Positions 17,446 through 27,173 of a stretch of 64,000 nt of DNA are shown here, piece after piece. Each line of letters begins with the position of its first letter. Position 1 is the stretch's first letter. The position numbers and the translations under genes are program-made. This stretch comes from Streptomyces brasiliensis (GTDB lineage Bacteria > Actinomycetota > Actinomycetes > Streptomycetales > Streptomycetaceae): assembly GCF_014647875.1 (NCBI RefSeq), contig NZ_BMQA01000027.1:44535-108534 (forward strand). The letters are read 5' to 3'. The notes under the pieces are model-generated. The model was not told the DNA's origin, ran no database searches, and saw only the letters and a list, made by a program, of their open reading frames with translations.

Positions 17446-17787
17446 GTGGACCTGTCCCTGTCGACCCGTACCGTCGGCGATCGTACGGTCGTCGAGGTCG
17501 GTGGCGAAATCGACGTATATACCGCGCCCAAGCTGCGCGAGCAGCTGGTCGAGCTGGTGAACGACGGGAATTTCCACCTCGTCGTCGATATGGAGGGCGT
17601 GGACTTCCTCGACTCCACCGGGCTCGGCGTGCTGGTCGGCGGTCTGAAGCGAGTGCGTGCCCATGAGGGCTCGCTGCGCCTGGTGTGCAACCAGGAGCGC
17701 ATTCTGAAGATCTTCCGCATCACCGGTCTCACCAAGGTGTTCCCGATCCACACCTCGGTCGAGGAAGCGGTGGCGGCCACCGACTGA
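17446..17787 (+). CDS. bldG: Anti-anti-sigma factor BldG
   Basis: This 113-residue STAS-domain protein begins MDLSLSTRTVGDRTVVEVGG and has the phosphorylation site in DFLDSTGLGVLVGG, where the serine is residue 57, the position known to be phosphorylated in S. coelicolor BldG. BldG is required for aerial growth and antibiotic production and acts by binding anti-sigma factors when unphosphorylated. The GTG at 17446 follows a textbook GGAGGATCC site. The gene for its known anti-sigma partner follows after 147 bases. Both the length and the neighbourhood match the S. coelicolor locus. Confidence 0.97.
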   Translation: MDLSLSTRTVGDRTVVEVGGEIDVYTAPKLREQLVELVNDGNFHLVVDMEGVDFLDSTGLGVLVGGLKRVRAHEGSLRLVCNQERILKIFRITGLTKVFPIHTSVEEAVAATD

Positions 17788-17934
17788 CCCCGGGCCTGCC
17801 GACCGGCCCGAGCCGCCTCGGCAGGTTCCGCTCCGGGCCGGACGGTCCGGGGTGTCACGAAGTTCATCCAGGGGGGTCAGGGCTCTCGGCTGCCCGGCCC
17901 CCCGACCGCACGCCCGTTGTTTTGAGGGGGATGC

Positions 17935-18372
17935 ATGGCCACCGTCGAACTCCGCTTCAGCGCGCTGCCCGAGCACGTCAGGACCGCCCGACTCGTGGCG
18001 GCAGCGGTGGCGCGCAGGGCCGGAGTGGACGAGGCCGTACTGGACGAGGTACGGCTCGCCGTGGGTGAGGCCTGTTCTCGTGCCGTCGGACTGCACCAGA
18101 GCTCTGGCATCACCTCGCCGGTGAAGGTGGCGCTGATCGAGGAGGAGAAACAGTTCTCCATCGAGGTCGGCGACGAGGCGCCGCGTTCGGTCCCGGGTGG
18201 CCGGGACGCTGGGAGCGCCGCGGAGGAGTCCGACCCGGAGACCGAGGAGGACGAGATGGGCCTCGCGGTCATCAGCGGCCTCGTCGACGACGTGGAGGTC
18301 ACCGCCGGGGAGCACGGCGGTCTGATCCGCATGACCTGGCCGACGACCCCGCCGGCCACCGTGCTCGCCTGA
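17935..18372 (+). CDS. Anti-sigma factor, SpoIIAB/RsbW-type kinase (SCO3548-like)
   Basis: This 145-residue protein is a GHKL-type histidine-kinase-like ATPase, as in RsbW and SpoIIAB: the N-box region is VLDEVRLAVGEACSRAVGLH and the later glycine box EDEMGLAVISGLVDDVEV. In S. coelicolor the protein encoded here is an antagonist that binds BldG, so it should phosphorylate or be titrated by BldG and hold a sigma factor whose identity is not given by the sequence. The ATG at 17935 follows GAGGGGGATGC. It is probably co-transcribed with bldG. A strong terminator hairpin follows 61 bases after the stop. Confidence 0.9.
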   Translation: MATVELRFSALPEHVRTARLVAAAVARRAGVDEAVLDEVRLAVGEACSRAVGLHQSSGITSPVKVALIEEEKQFSIEVGDEAPRSVPGGRDAGSAAEESDPETEEDEMGLAVISGLVDDVEVTAGEHGGLIRMTWPTTPPATVLA

Positions 18373-18433
18373 CGCCGCTCGGCGACGCCGGTACCTGTAC
18401 CGACGTACCGACTCCGTCCCTCATATGGACGTA

Positions 18434-18464
18434 CCGAAGGGCCCCACCTGGTGGGGCCCTTCGG
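18434..18464 (+). terminator. Perfect palindromic terminator after the bldG operon
   Basis: A 15-bp perfect stem (CCGAAGGGCCCCACC and its complement) with a single central base forms a very stable hairpin 61 bases after the anti-sigma factor stop. Confidence 0.9.
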
Positions 18465-18721
18465 CATGTGCGGGTGTCAGTGGCCCCGCGTACAGTGACT
18501 CCAACGGATTTCGTGAATTCATTCACGATCAATCACGTGATAATGGATCAAGCGTCAATGCTTTTGGGGCATTACCACTTTCGGGTTCCGTGACCGGCCG
18601 ACGATCATTTGCTGAGGAGCATGTGAAGGCCATCTTCATTTCCCGCGCTCTGTTTTGATCAGGTTCCGGTACCTACAATCCGTCCACATCTTGAGCTCAG
18701 CCCAAGCGTCAAGGAGGACGA
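18465..18721. other. Promoter region of hppA
   Basis: This 257-base region is AT-rich for the genome, particularly 18500-18690, and contains the near-palindromes GAATTCATTC (18515-18524) and ATCACGTGAT (18532-18541). I cannot assign a defined -10/-35 pair with confidence. The strong AAGGAGGACGA site at 18711-18721 sets the start of hppA. Confidence 0.4.
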
Positions 18722-21130
18722 ATGGCGGGGCTTTCTACCCCTCATCAGTTGGGCCACCCCACAACCTTCGCAGCCGCGGTTCTGACCGGCGACAACCGGG
18801 TCCTGGTGGCGGTGATCGCGGCCGTCGCGCTGGCGGCGCTCGTCGTCGCCGGGATCCTGGTGCGCCAGGTGCTCGCGGCGGGCGAGGGCACCGACAGCAT
18901 GAAGAAGATCGCGGCGGCGGTCCAGGAAGGCGCCAACGCCTATCTGGCCCGGCAGCTGCGCACGCTCGGCGTATTCGCCGTGGTCGTGTTCTTCCTGCTC
19001 CTGCTGCTGCCCGCGGACGACTGGAATCAGCGCGCCGGACGATCGGTGTTCTTCCTGCTAGGTGCGGCGTTCTCGGCGGCCACCGGCTATATCGGCATGT
19101 GGCTCGCCGTACGCAGCAATGTGCGCGTCGCCGCGGCGGCCCGGGAAGCGACCCCGGCGGAAGGCGAGCCGGAAAAGGATCTCACCGCCGTCTCGCACAA
19201 AGCCATGAAGATCGCTTTCCGCACGGGCGGCGTCGTCGGCATGTTCACGGTGGGGCTCGGCCTGCTGGGCGCCTCCTGCGTGGTACTCGTGTACGCGGCC
19301 GACGCGCCGAAGGTGCTCGAAGGCTTCGGCCTCGGTGCCGCTCTGATCGCCATGTTCATGCGTGTCGGCGGCGGCATCTTCACCAAGGCCGCCGACGTCG
19401 GCGCCGACCTGGTCGGCAAGGTCGAGCAGGGCATTCCGGAGGACGACCCGCGCAATGCCGCGACCATCGCCGACAACGTGGGAGACAACGTCGGCGACTG
19501 CGCCGGCATGGCGGCCGACCTGTTCGAGTCGTACGCGGTGACCCTGGTCGCCGCGCTGATCCTCGGCAAGGCGGCCTTCGGCGACTCCGGGCTCGCGTTC
19601 CCGCTGCTCGTGCCGGCCATCGGTGTGATCACCGCGATGATCGGCATCTTCGCGGTCGCGCCACGCCGCAGCGACCGCAGCGGCATGACCGCGATCAACC
19701 GGGGCTTCTTCATCTCCGCGGTGATCTCGCTCGCGTTCGTCGCGATCGCGGTCTTCGTCTATCTGCCCGGAAAGTACGCGGACCTCGGCGGCGTCACCGA
19801 CGCGGCGATCAGGGCCAAGGACGGCGATCCGCGGATCCTCGCCCTGGTGGCCGTGGCCATCGGCATCCTGCTCGCCGCCGTGATCCAGCAGCTGACCGGC
19901 TACTTCACCGAGACCAACCGCCGTCCGGTACGGGACATCGGCAAGACCTCCCTCACGGGTCCGGCCACCGTCGTCCTCGCCGGCGTCTCGGTCGGCCTCG
20001 AGTCGGCCGTCTACACCGCCCTGCTGATCGGTCTCGGCGTCTACGGGGCGTTCCTGCTCGGCGGTACGTCCATCATGCTCGCGCTGTTCGCGGTGGCGCT
20101 GGCCGGCACCGGCCTGCTCACCACGGTCGGCGTGATCGTCGCCATGGACACCTTCGGCCCGGTCTCCGACAACGCGCAGGGCATCGCCGAGATGTCCGGC
20201 GACGTCCAGGGCGCGGGCGCGCAGGTGCTCACCAACCTGGACGCGGTCGGCAACACGACCAAGGCCATCACCAAGGGCATCGCCATCGCCACCGCGGTCC
20301 TGGCGGCGTCGGCGCTGTTCGGGTCGTACCGCGACGCGATCACCACCAATGTGCAGGAGGTGGGCGCGAAACTGACCGGCGCGGGCGCGCCGATGACGCT
20401 GTCGCTGGACATCTCGCAGCCCAACAACCTCGTCGGCCTGATCGCGGGCGCGGCGGTCGTCTTCCTCTTCTCCGGACTCGCCATCAACGCCGTGTCGCGG
20501 TCGGCGGGTTCGGTGGTGTACGAGGTGCGGCGGCAGTTCCGCGAGAAGCCCGGGATCATGGACTACAGCGAGACGCCCGAGTACGGCAAGGTCGTCGACA
20601 TCTGTACCAAGGACGCCCTGCGTGAGCTGGCCACGCCCGGACTGCTCGCTGTGATGGCGCCGATCTTCATCGGGTTCACGCTCGGTGTGGGCGCGCTCGG
20701 CTCGTACCTCGCCGGCGCGATCGGTGCGGGCACGCTGATGGCGGTGTTCCTCGCCAACTCCGGCGGCGCCTGGGACAACGCCAAGAAGCTCGTCGAGGAC
20801 GGCCACCACGGCGGCAAGGGCAGCGAGGCCCACGCGGCCACGGTGATCGGCGACACGGTCGGCGACCCCTTCAAGGACACCGCCGGTCCGGCGATCAACC
20901 CGCTGCTGAAGGTGATGAACCTCGTGTCGCTGCTCATCGCGCCCGCGGTCATCAAGTTCAGCTACGGCGTGGACAAGAGCATCGGCGTACGGATCCTGAT
21001 CGCGGTCCTCGCGCTGCTGGTCATCATCGGCGCGGTGTACGTCTCCAAGCGGCGCGGCATCGCCGTGGGAGACGAGGAGGGAAACGCTGAACGGTCGTCC
21101 AAGTCGGCCGATCCCGCGGTGGTTTCATAA
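18722..21130 (+). CDS. hppA: Membrane-bound proton-translocating pyrophosphatase
   Basis: This 802-residue integral membrane enzyme hydrolyses pyrophosphate and pumps protons. It has about 16 hydrophobic segments and the catalytic motif DVGADLVGKVEQGIPEDD, followed by NVGDNVGDCAGMAADLFESY. The later substrate motif reads GDTVGDPFKDTAGPAINPLLK. The position that separates the two subclasses reads GNTTKAITKG, with lysine rather than alanine, which indicates the potassium-independent type. The ATG at 18722 has a perfect AAGGAGG site. The gene stands alone, closed by a long hairpin. Identity is certain. Confidence 0.97.
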   Translation: MAGLSTPHQLGHPTTFAAAVLTGDNRVLVAVIAAVALAALVVAGILVRQVLAAGEGTDSMKKIAAAVQEGANAYLARQLRTLGVFAVVVFFLLLLLPADDWNQRAGRSVFFLLGAAFSAATGYIGMWLAVRSNVRVAAAAREATPAEGEPEKDLTAVSHKAMKIAFRTGGVVGMFTVGLGLLGASCVVLVYAADAPKVLEGFGLGAALIAMFMRVGGGIFTKAADVGADLVGKVEQGIPEDDPRNAATIADNVGDNVGDCAGMAADLFESYAVTLVAALILGKAAFGDSGLAFPLLVPAIGVITAMIGIFAVAPRRSDRSGMTAINRGFFISAVISLAFVAIAVFVYLPGKYADLGGVTDAAIRAKDGDPRILALVAVAIGILLAAVIQQLTGYFTETNRRPVRDIGKTSLTGPATVVLAGVSVGLESAVYTALLIGLGVYGAFLLGGTSIMLALFAVALAGTGLLTTVGVIVAMDTFGPVSDNAQGIAEMSGDVQGAGAQVLTNLDAVGNTTKAITKGIAIATAVLAASALFGSYRDAITTNVQEVGAKLTGAGAPMTLSLDISQPNNLVGLIAGAAVVFLFSGLAINAVSRSAGSVVYEVRRQFREKPGIMDYSETPEYGKVVDICTKDALRELATPGLLAVMAPIFIGFTLGVGALGSYLAGAIGAGTLMAVFLANSGGAWDNAKKLVEDGHHGGKGSEAHAATVIGDTVGDPFKDTAGPAINPLLKVMNLVSLLIAPAVIKFSYGVDKSIGVRILIAVLALLVIIGAVYVSKRRGIAVGDEEGNAERSSKSADPAVVS

Positions 21131-21155
21131 GCGGTCCCGACGGCGAAGCCGCACA

Positions 21156-21201
21156 ACGTGCGGGCGGGAGGCGCGTGTTGACGCGCCGCCCGCCCGCACG
21201 T
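21156..21201 (+). terminator. Long terminator hairpin after hppA
   Basis: A 46-base inverted repeat with arms beginning ACGTGCGGGCGGG has one mismatched pair inside and a GTTG loop, giving a stem of about 20 pairs directly downstream of hppA. Confidence 0.9.
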
Positions 21202-21342
21202 GTGCTCACGCCCCGCATCGTGAGCCTTCTCTCTCCAGGCACAAAAATGACCAAAAGCTCTCATTACCGTCATTCCGTGAACGGATGGTGCCCGTTCGGC
21301 GTGTAGGGTCCCTGGGCCGAGAGCATGGAAGGGACCGATCCG

Positions 21343-21924
21343 GTGAACAAGAAGCTCGCGGCCGCTCTGTCCGGCGGTGCGGTACTGATACTGACACTGA
21401 CGGGTTGCGGCGGCGGAAGCGGCAACAACGAAAAGCTGGACGCCTGGGCCAAGCAGGTCTGCGACGCCGTGCAGCCGCAGGCGAAGAAGATCGCGGACGC
21501 CAACAGCGCGATCCAGAAGCAGACCTCGGACAACAGCGCGCCGTCGGACGTGCAGAAGACCGACGCGCAGGCCTTCCAGGACATGTCGGACGCCTACAAG
21601 GCGATCGGCGCCGCCGTGACCTCCGCCGGGGCGCCCGACGTCGACAACGGCGAGAAGAAGCAGAAGGGCGCCGTCCAGGAGCTGAACGGCATCTCGGCGC
21701 AGTACGCGGCCCTGAAGAAGCAGGTCGACAAGCTCGACACCAAGGACCAGGCCAAGTTCGCCGACGGCCTCAAGGACATCGCCACCCAGCTCGACAAGCT
21801 GAGCACGACCGGTAACGACGCGCTGAAGACCCTCGAGGAGGGCGACGTCGGCGAGTCGATGGCCAAGCAGGCCAGCTGCAAGTCGGCGTCCGCGTCCGCG
21901 TCGGCGACGTCCGCGGCGAGCTGA
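21343..21924 (+). CDS. Small secreted lipoprotein of unknown function
   Basis: This 193-residue protein has a lipoprotein signal peptide (NKKLAAALSGGAVLILTLTG, then the lipobox cysteine at about residue 23) and a mature part that is mainly charged alpha-helix (KLDAWAKQVCDAVQPQ, KTDAQAFQDMSDAYKA, LKKQVDKLDTKDQAKF). Two cysteines flank the helical domain and could form a disulfide. The tail is a serine/alanine run. I chose the GTG at 21343 because GGAAGGGA lies just upstream; the ATG at 21325 adds six residues before the basic N-region. I do not recognise a function; a cell-surface scaffold is possible. Confidence 0.8.
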   Translation: MNKKLAAALSGGAVLILTLTGCGGGSGNNEKLDAWAKQVCDAVQPQAKKIADANSAIQKQTSDNSAPSDVQKTDAQAFQDMSDAYKAIGAAVTSAGAPDVDNGEKKQKGAVQELNGISAQYAALKKQVDKLDTKDQAKFADGLKDIATQLDKLSTTGNDALKTLEEGDVGESMAKQASCKSASASASATSAAS

Positions 21925-21970
21925 CCGCACGCCGGTTCGGGTGCGCGCGTTGTCGGTGCCGGCGGACACA

Positions 21971-23500
21971 ATGGAGGGCGTGAGTGACGCGATCCTGTCC
22001 ACCCTTCCGTCCACCGATCGGCCCGACGTCGCCGCGCGCCTGCGCGACGCGCTGCTCGGCGCCTCCTTCACCGCCGACGGGCTGCTCGACCTGCTCGGCG
22101 CTCCGGCGTATGCGGCGCTGGCCCGCAGCGAGACCGTGCCCGCGCTCAGGGCGACCCGCGGGGACACCCCGCTGGAGACGCTCGTCCGGCTGTTTCTGCT
22201 CCAGCAGCCCGTACCGCACGCACGCGTGGCGGACGTGCTGCCCGTCGAGGAGTGTCTGGAGACCGGCTGGCTGGTGCGCACCGGCGGGGACGAGGTCGCG
22301 GCGACCGTGGACGTACGGCCGTACGGCGGTCCCGACGGCGAGGACTGGTTCATCGTGTCCGACCTCGGCTGCGCGGTCGGCGGCGCCGGAGGCATCGGCA
22401 GCCGGGACGAAGGGGTCGTGCTGGGCGTAGGCGGCGCCTCCACGACCCTCGCCGGCATCACGGTCCGCACGCCCGTCGCCTCGGCCCTCGACCTCGGCAC
22501 CGGCTCTGGGATCCAGGCGCTGCACGCCGCCCAGCACGCCACGCGCGTGACGGCGACCGACGTCAACCCGCGCGCGCTGCACATCGCCGCGCTGACGCTC
22601 GCCCTGTCCGGCGCCCCGGCGGCCGAGCTGCGCGAGGGTTCGCTGTTCGAGCCGCTGAAGGACGGGGAGACGTACGACCTGATCGTGTCGAACCCGCCCT
22701 TCGTGATCTCGCCGGGCGCCCGGCTGACCTACCGCGACGGAGGGATGGGCGGGGACGATCTGTGCCGCTCGCTCGTTCAGGGAGCGGGGGAGCGGCTGAA
22801 CGAGGGCGGGTTCGCGCACTTCCTCGCCAACTGGCAGCACGTGGAGGGGGAGGACTGGCAGGACAGGATCAGATCGTGGGTGCCGCGCGGCTGCGACGCA
22901 TGGGTGGTGCAGCGCGAGGTGCAGGACGTCACGCAGTACGCCGAGCTGTGGCTCCGGGACGCCGGTGACCACCGCGGGGACCAGGCCGACTACCAGGCGC
23001 GGTACGACGCGTGGCTCGACGAGTTCGAGGCGCGCAAGGTCAAGGCGGTGGGCTTCGGCTGGATCACCCTGCGCAGAACCGGGGCGGCCGAGCCCTCGGT
23101 CACCGTGGAGGAATGGCCGCACCCGATCGAGCAGCCGCTCGGCGACACGGTGCTGGCGCACTTCGCCCGCCTCGACTACCTCCGCGAGCACGACGACGCG
23201 GCACTGCTCGACAGCCACTTCCGTCTGGTCGCCGAGGTCGTCCAGGAACAGGTCGGGCTGCCCGGCGCCGAGGACCCGGAGCATGTGGTGCTGCGCCAGA
23301 ACCGCGGGATGCGCCGTGCCACCCGGGTCGACACGGTCGGCGCCGGCTTCGCGGGCGTCTGCGACGGCACGCTGAGCGCGGGCCGCATCCTCGACGCGAT
23401 CGCCCAGCTGATGGGCGAGGACCCGGTGGTGCTGCGCGACCGCACTCCGGCGCAGATCCGGCTGCTGGTGGAACAGGGGTTCCTGGAACCGGCGCGGTGA
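21971..23500 (+). CDS. SAM-dependent methyltransferase (N5-glutamine/RsmC-like)
   Basis: This class I methyltransferase of about 510 residues has the SAM-binding motif ALDLGTGSGIQALHA in its middle and the catalytic NPPF motif in LIVSNPPFVISPG, the signature of enzymes that methylate a planar amide or exocyclic amino nitrogen (N6-adenine, N2-guanine or glutamine). The N-terminal 150 residues form a separate substrate-binding region and the C-terminal 170 residues are an actinobacterial extension. The substrate cannot be told from the sequence. Start candidates are the ATG at 21971 and the GTG at 21980; the ribosome binding sites do not settle it. Confidence 0.85.
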   Translation: MEGVSDAILSTLPSTDRPDVAARLRDALLGASFTADGLLDLLGAPAYAALARSETVPALRATRGDTPLETLVRLFLLQQPVPHARVADVLPVEECLETGWLVRTGGDEVAATVDVRPYGGPDGEDWFIVSDLGCAVGGAGGIGSRDEGVVLGVGGASTTLAGITVRTPVASALDLGTGSGIQALHAAQHATRVTATDVNPRALHIAALTLALSGAPAAELREGSLFEPLKDGETYDLIVSNPPFVISPGARLTYRDGGMGGDDLCRSLVQGAGERLNEGGFAHFLANWQHVEGEDWQDRIRSWVPRGCDAWVVQREVQDVTQYAELWLRDAGDHRGDQADYQARYDAWLDEFEARKVKAVGFGWITLRRTGAAEPSVTVEEWPHPIEQPLGDTVLAHFARLDYLREHDDAALLDSHFRLVAEVVQEQVGLPGAEDPEHVVLRQNRGMRRATRVDTVGAGFAGVCDGTLSAGRILDAIAQLMGEDPVVLRDRTPAQIRLLVEQGFLEPAR

Positions 23501-23777
23501 TCAACGCCGGCGCGGATTCTCGGGTTCGCCCGGGGCGGGAATGCGGCGGGGTGCGGTGATCCGCGTCGCGCCGCCCCGATCCGCCCCGCGCCGTAAACGT
23601 CCGGCTCGGGGAATCGGCCGGAAAATTTCTGTGTGTGGCTCCGAGCGGGTTGCCGAAGATCGCGTGCGCAGGGTCGTCGGCCCTCCGTTCACCCTGGGTT
23701 CGCCCGCTCGCCGTCCGTGCGTGGCAGTCTCCCCGTGCTGGATGGTCGTGGACGGTGGAAGAGGGGCACGGGGAGCC

Positions 23778-23975
23778 ATGGAGAGCGGACCGGCGATCTT
23801 CGCGGGAGTGGTGTTCGCCCTGTTCGGAGGCGCACTGCTGGCCTGGACCGGGGTGCGCGTCCGGCGCGGCGAACCCGTCGCCCAGGGGGTGAACCAGATG
23901 GCTTCGGCGGCCCTCGCGGGCCTCGCCGCGGTGATCGCGCTCGGCCTCGGGACGTACTGCTTCACCCGCATCTGA
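23778..23975 (+). CDS. Small two-helix membrane protein
   Basis: This 65-residue protein begins MESGPAIFAGVVFALFGGAL and has two membrane helices: IFAGVVFALFGGALLAW and ASAALAGLAAVIALGLG, joined by a short basic loop RVRRGEPVAQG. The ATG at 23778 follows ACGGGGAGCC, a site placed unusually close to the start. It lies directly upstream of topA on the same strand with 244 bases between. I do not recognise the family; conservation at this place in other streptomycetes would support it. Confidence 0.65.
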   Translation: MESGPAIFAGVVFALFGGALLAWTGVRVRRGEPVAQGVNQMASAALAGLAAVIALGLGTYCFTRI

Positions 23976-24219
23976 CGACGACGCGCATGATGATCCGTGC
24001 GTAAGGGGAGCGTCACGCTCCGGACAAGGGCGAAGCGATCGGCGTGCGGTCCGGGCGGCAGGAATGGCGGGAGTCGGGTTACCGTTCGAGTGGCCGTTGC
24101 GGGCTTTTCCCGTTTGACACGGGGGCGGGATGTACCGTCACACTCCGCAGCGTCACCACCATCCGACCCCGGGACCAAGGCCTGGGGAGGTCAAGCGTCG
24201 ACCGGAGAGAAGAGCGAAG

Positions 24220-27039
24220 TTGTCCCCGACCAGCGAGACCGCAGAGGGCGGCCGCCGACTCGTCATCGTGGAGTCGCCTGCCAAGGCGAAGACGATCAAG
24301 GGCTACCTCGGCCCCGGCTACGTAGTCGAAGCGAGCGTCGGGCACATCCGCGACCTTCCCAACGGCGCCGCGGAGGTGCCGGAGAAGTACACCGGCGAGG
24401 TCCGCCGCCTCGGCGTGGACGTCGAACACGACTTCCAGCCGATCTATGTGGTGAACGCCGACAAGCGCGCCCAGGTCAAGAAGCTCAAGGACCTCCTGCG
24501 CGACTCCGACGAACTCTTCCTCGCCACCGACGAGGACCGCGAGGGCGAGGCCATCGCGTGGCACCTGCTCGAGGTGCTCAAGCCGAAGGTCCCGGTCAAG
24601 CGGATGGTGTTCCACGAGATCACCAAGGACGCGATCCGCGCGGCCGTCGCCAACCCGCGCGACCTCAACAAGCGCATGGTCGACGCCCAGGAGACCCGCC
24701 GCATCCTCGACCGCCTCTACGGCTACGAGGTCTCGCCGGTCCTGTGGAAGAAGGTCATGCCGCGCCTGTCGGCAGGCCGTGTCCAGTCCGTCGCCACCCG
24801 GCTCGTCGTGGAGCGGGAGCGGGAGCGCATCGCGTTCCGCTCCGCCGAGTACTGGGACCTGACGGGCACCTTCGGCACCGGCCGCGCCGGGGACCCGTCC
24901 GACCCGTCGACGCTGGTCGCCCGGCTGCAGACCGTCGACGGCCGGCGCATCGCGCAGGGCCGCGACTTCGACTCCCTCGGGCAGCTCAAGAGCGCGAACA
25001 CGCTCCACCTCGACGAGGCCAACGCCCGCGCCCTGGCCGCCGCACTGGAGAACACCAGCTTCTCCGTCCGCTCCGTCGAGTCGAAGCCGTACCGCCGCTC
25101 GCCGTACGCCCCGTTCCGTACGACGACGCTGCAGCAGGAGGCCAGCCGCAAGCTCGGCTTCGGCGCGAAGGCCACGATGCAGATCGCGCAGAAGCTGTAC
25201 GAGAACGGCTACATCACGTACATGCGTACGGACTCCACGACGCTGAGCGACACCGCCATCTCGGCCGCCCGCGCCCAGGTCACGCAGCTGTACGGCGCCG
25301 ACTACCTGCCGTCGGCCCCGCGCACGTACGCCGGCAAGGTCAAGAACGCGCAGGAGGCGCACGAGGCGATCCGCCCCTCCGGCGACCGTTTCCGCACGCC
25401 CGCCGAGACCGGCCTGACCGGCGACCAGTTCAAGCTGTACGAGCTGATCTGGAAGCGGACCGTCGCCTCCCAGATGAAGGACGCGACCGGCAACAGCGTG
25501 ACCGTGAAGATCGGTGGCAGCGCCGCGGACGGCCGGGACGTCGAGTTCAGCGCGTCCGGCAAGACGATCACCTTCCACGGCTTCCTGAAGGCCTACGTCG
25601 AGGGCGCCGACGATCCGAACGCCGAGCTGGACGACCGCGAGCGCCGGCTGCCGCAGGTCGCCGAGGGCGACGCGCTGTCCGCCGAGGAGATGACGGTCGA
25701 CGGGCACTCCACCAAGCCCCCGGCCCGCTACACCGAGGCCTCGCTGGTCAAGGAGCTGGAAGAGCGCGAGATCGGCCGCCCGTCGACGTACGCGTCGATC
25801 ATCGGCACCATCCTCGACCGCGGCTACGTGTTCAAGAAGGGCACGGCACTCGTCCCGTCCTTCCTGTCCTTCGCCGTGGTCAACCTCCTGGAGAAGCACT
25901 TCGGGCGGCTCGTCGACTACGACTTCACCGCCAAGATGGAGGACGACCTCGACCGCATCGCGCGCGGCGAGGCGCAGGCCGTGCCGTGGCTGAAGCGGTT
26001 CTACTTCGGCGAGGGCGAAGCGACCGGCGCCGCCGAGGCCGGCAACGGCGACGGCGACCACCTCGGCGGCCTCAAGGAACTGGTCACCGACCTGGGTGCG
26101 ATCGACGCGCGCGAGGTGTCGTCGTTCCCCGTGGGCAACGACATCGTGCTGCGCGTCGGCCGCTACGGCCCCTACATCGAGCGCGGCGAGAAGGACACCG
26201 AGCAGCACCAGCGCGCGGACATCCCCGACGACCTGGCACCGGACGAGCTGTCCGTCGACCTGGCCGAGGAACTCCTCGCGGAGCCGAGCGGCGAGCGCCC
26301 GCTGGGCAACGACCCGGAGACGGGCCGTCCCGTCGTCGCCAAGAAGGGCCGCTACGGCCCGTACGTCACGGAGATCCTGCCGGAGGGCACGCCGAAGACG
26401 GGCAAGAACGCCGTCAAGCCGCGGACCGCCTCGCTCTTCAAGTCGATGTCCCTCGACACGGTGACACTCGACGACGCCGTGAAGCTGATGTCGCTGCCGC
26501 GCGTCGTCGGCACGGACGCCGAGGGCACCGAGATCACCGCGCAGAACGGGCGCTACGGGCCGTATCTGAAGAAGGGCACGGACTCGCGCTCGCTGCAGTC
26601 CGAGGACCAGATCTTCACGATCACGCTGGAGGAGGCGCAGGCGATCTACGCGCAGCCCAAGCAGCGTGGCCGCGCCGCCGCCAAGCCACCGCTGAAGGAG
26701 CTGGGCGAGGACCCGGTCAGCGGGAAGCCCGTCGTCGTCAAGGACGGTCGTTTCGGGCCGTACGTCACCGACGGCGAGACCAACGCGACCTTGCGCTCCG
26801 GCGACAGCGTCGAGGCGATCACCCCGGAGCGCGGATTCGAGCTGCTCGCCGAGAAGCGGGCCAAGGCACCCGCCAAGAAGACGGCGAAGAAGGCCACCGC
26901 GAAGAAGGCGGCCCCGGCGAAGAAGACCGCGGCCAAGAAGACGGCGGCGAAGAAGACGACCACCGCCGCGAAGAAGACGACGGCCAAGAAGACCGCCGCG
27001 AAGAAGGCGACGGCTTCCAAGTCGGCTTCGGAGGAGTAG
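24220..27039 (+). CDS. topA: DNA topoisomerase I
   Basis: This type IA topoisomerase relaxes negative supercoils. The 939-residue protein opens with the TOPRIM domain (RRLVIVESPAKAKTIKGYL and ATDEDREGEAIAWHL), has the active-site tyrosine at about residue 334 in YITYMRTDST, and the PSTYASIIGTI motif. The C-terminal part has several GRYGPY-type repeats and no zinc fingers, then a lysine/alanine tail of about 55 residues (AAKKTAAKK repeats), as in other actinobacteria, where the tail raises processivity. I use the TTG at 24220, because SPTSETAEGGRRLVIVES is the conserved Streptomyces N-terminus; longer readings are not conserved-looking. Confidence 0.96.
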   Translation: MSPTSETAEGGRRLVIVESPAKAKTIKGYLGPGYVVEASVGHIRDLPNGAAEVPEKYTGEVRRLGVDVEHDFQPIYVVNADKRAQVKKLKDLLRDSDELFLATDEDREGEAIAWHLLEVLKPKVPVKRMVFHEITKDAIRAAVANPRDLNKRMVDAQETRRILDRLYGYEVSPVLWKKVMPRLSAGRVQSVATRLVVERERERIAFRSAEYWDLTGTFGTGRAGDPSDPSTLVARLQTVDGRRIAQGRDFDSLGQLKSANTLHLDEANARALAAALENTSFSVRSVESKPYRRSPYAPFRTTTLQQEASRKLGFGAKATMQIAQKLYENGYITYMRTDSTTLSDTAISAARAQVTQLYGADYLPSAPRTYAGKVKNAQEAHEAIRPSGDRFRTPAETGLTGDQFKLYELIWKRTVASQMKDATGNSVTVKIGGSAADGRDVEFSASGKTITFHGFLKAYVEGADDPNAELDDRERRLPQVAEGDALSAEEMTVDGHSTKPPARYTEASLVKELEEREIGRPSTYASIIGTILDRGYVFKKGTALVPSFLSFAVVNLLEKHFGRLVDYDFTAKMEDDLDRIARGEAQAVPWLKRFYFGEGEATGAAEAGNGDGDHLGGLKELVTDLGAIDAREVSSFPVGNDIVLRVGRYGPYIERGEKDTEQHQRADIPDDLAPDELSVDLAEELLAEPSGERPLGNDPETGRPVVAKKGRYGPYVTEILPEGTPKTGKNAVKPRTASLFKSMSLDTVTLDDAVKLMSLPRVVGTDAEGTEITAQNGRYGPYLKKGTDSRSLQSEDQIFTITLEEAQAIYAQPKQRGRAAAKPPLKELGEDPVSGKPVVVKDGRFGPYVTDGETNATLRSGDSVEAITPERGFELLAEKRAKAPAKKTAKKATAKKAAPAKKTAAKKTAAKKTTTAAKKTTAKKTAAKKATASKSASEE

Positions 27040-27089
27040 CCCGGGGCCTTCCCGGTGCTTCCCCGTCAAGGCGTGTTCGCAAAACGAAC

Positions 27090-27116
27090 GCCCCGGCATC
27101 GGTTTGGTGTCGGGGC
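27090..27116 (+). terminator. Hairpin terminator after topA
   Basis: An 11-bp stem (GCCCCGGCATC against GGTGTCGGGGC, with two G-U pairs) and a five-base loop lie 50 bases after the topA stop and 57 bases before the next start. Confidence 0.65.
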
Positions 27117-27173
27117 GGGCGCACGTCCGTACGGCCGCCCCGGGCTGTCGGTGGCTGCCGATAGGCTGAACGC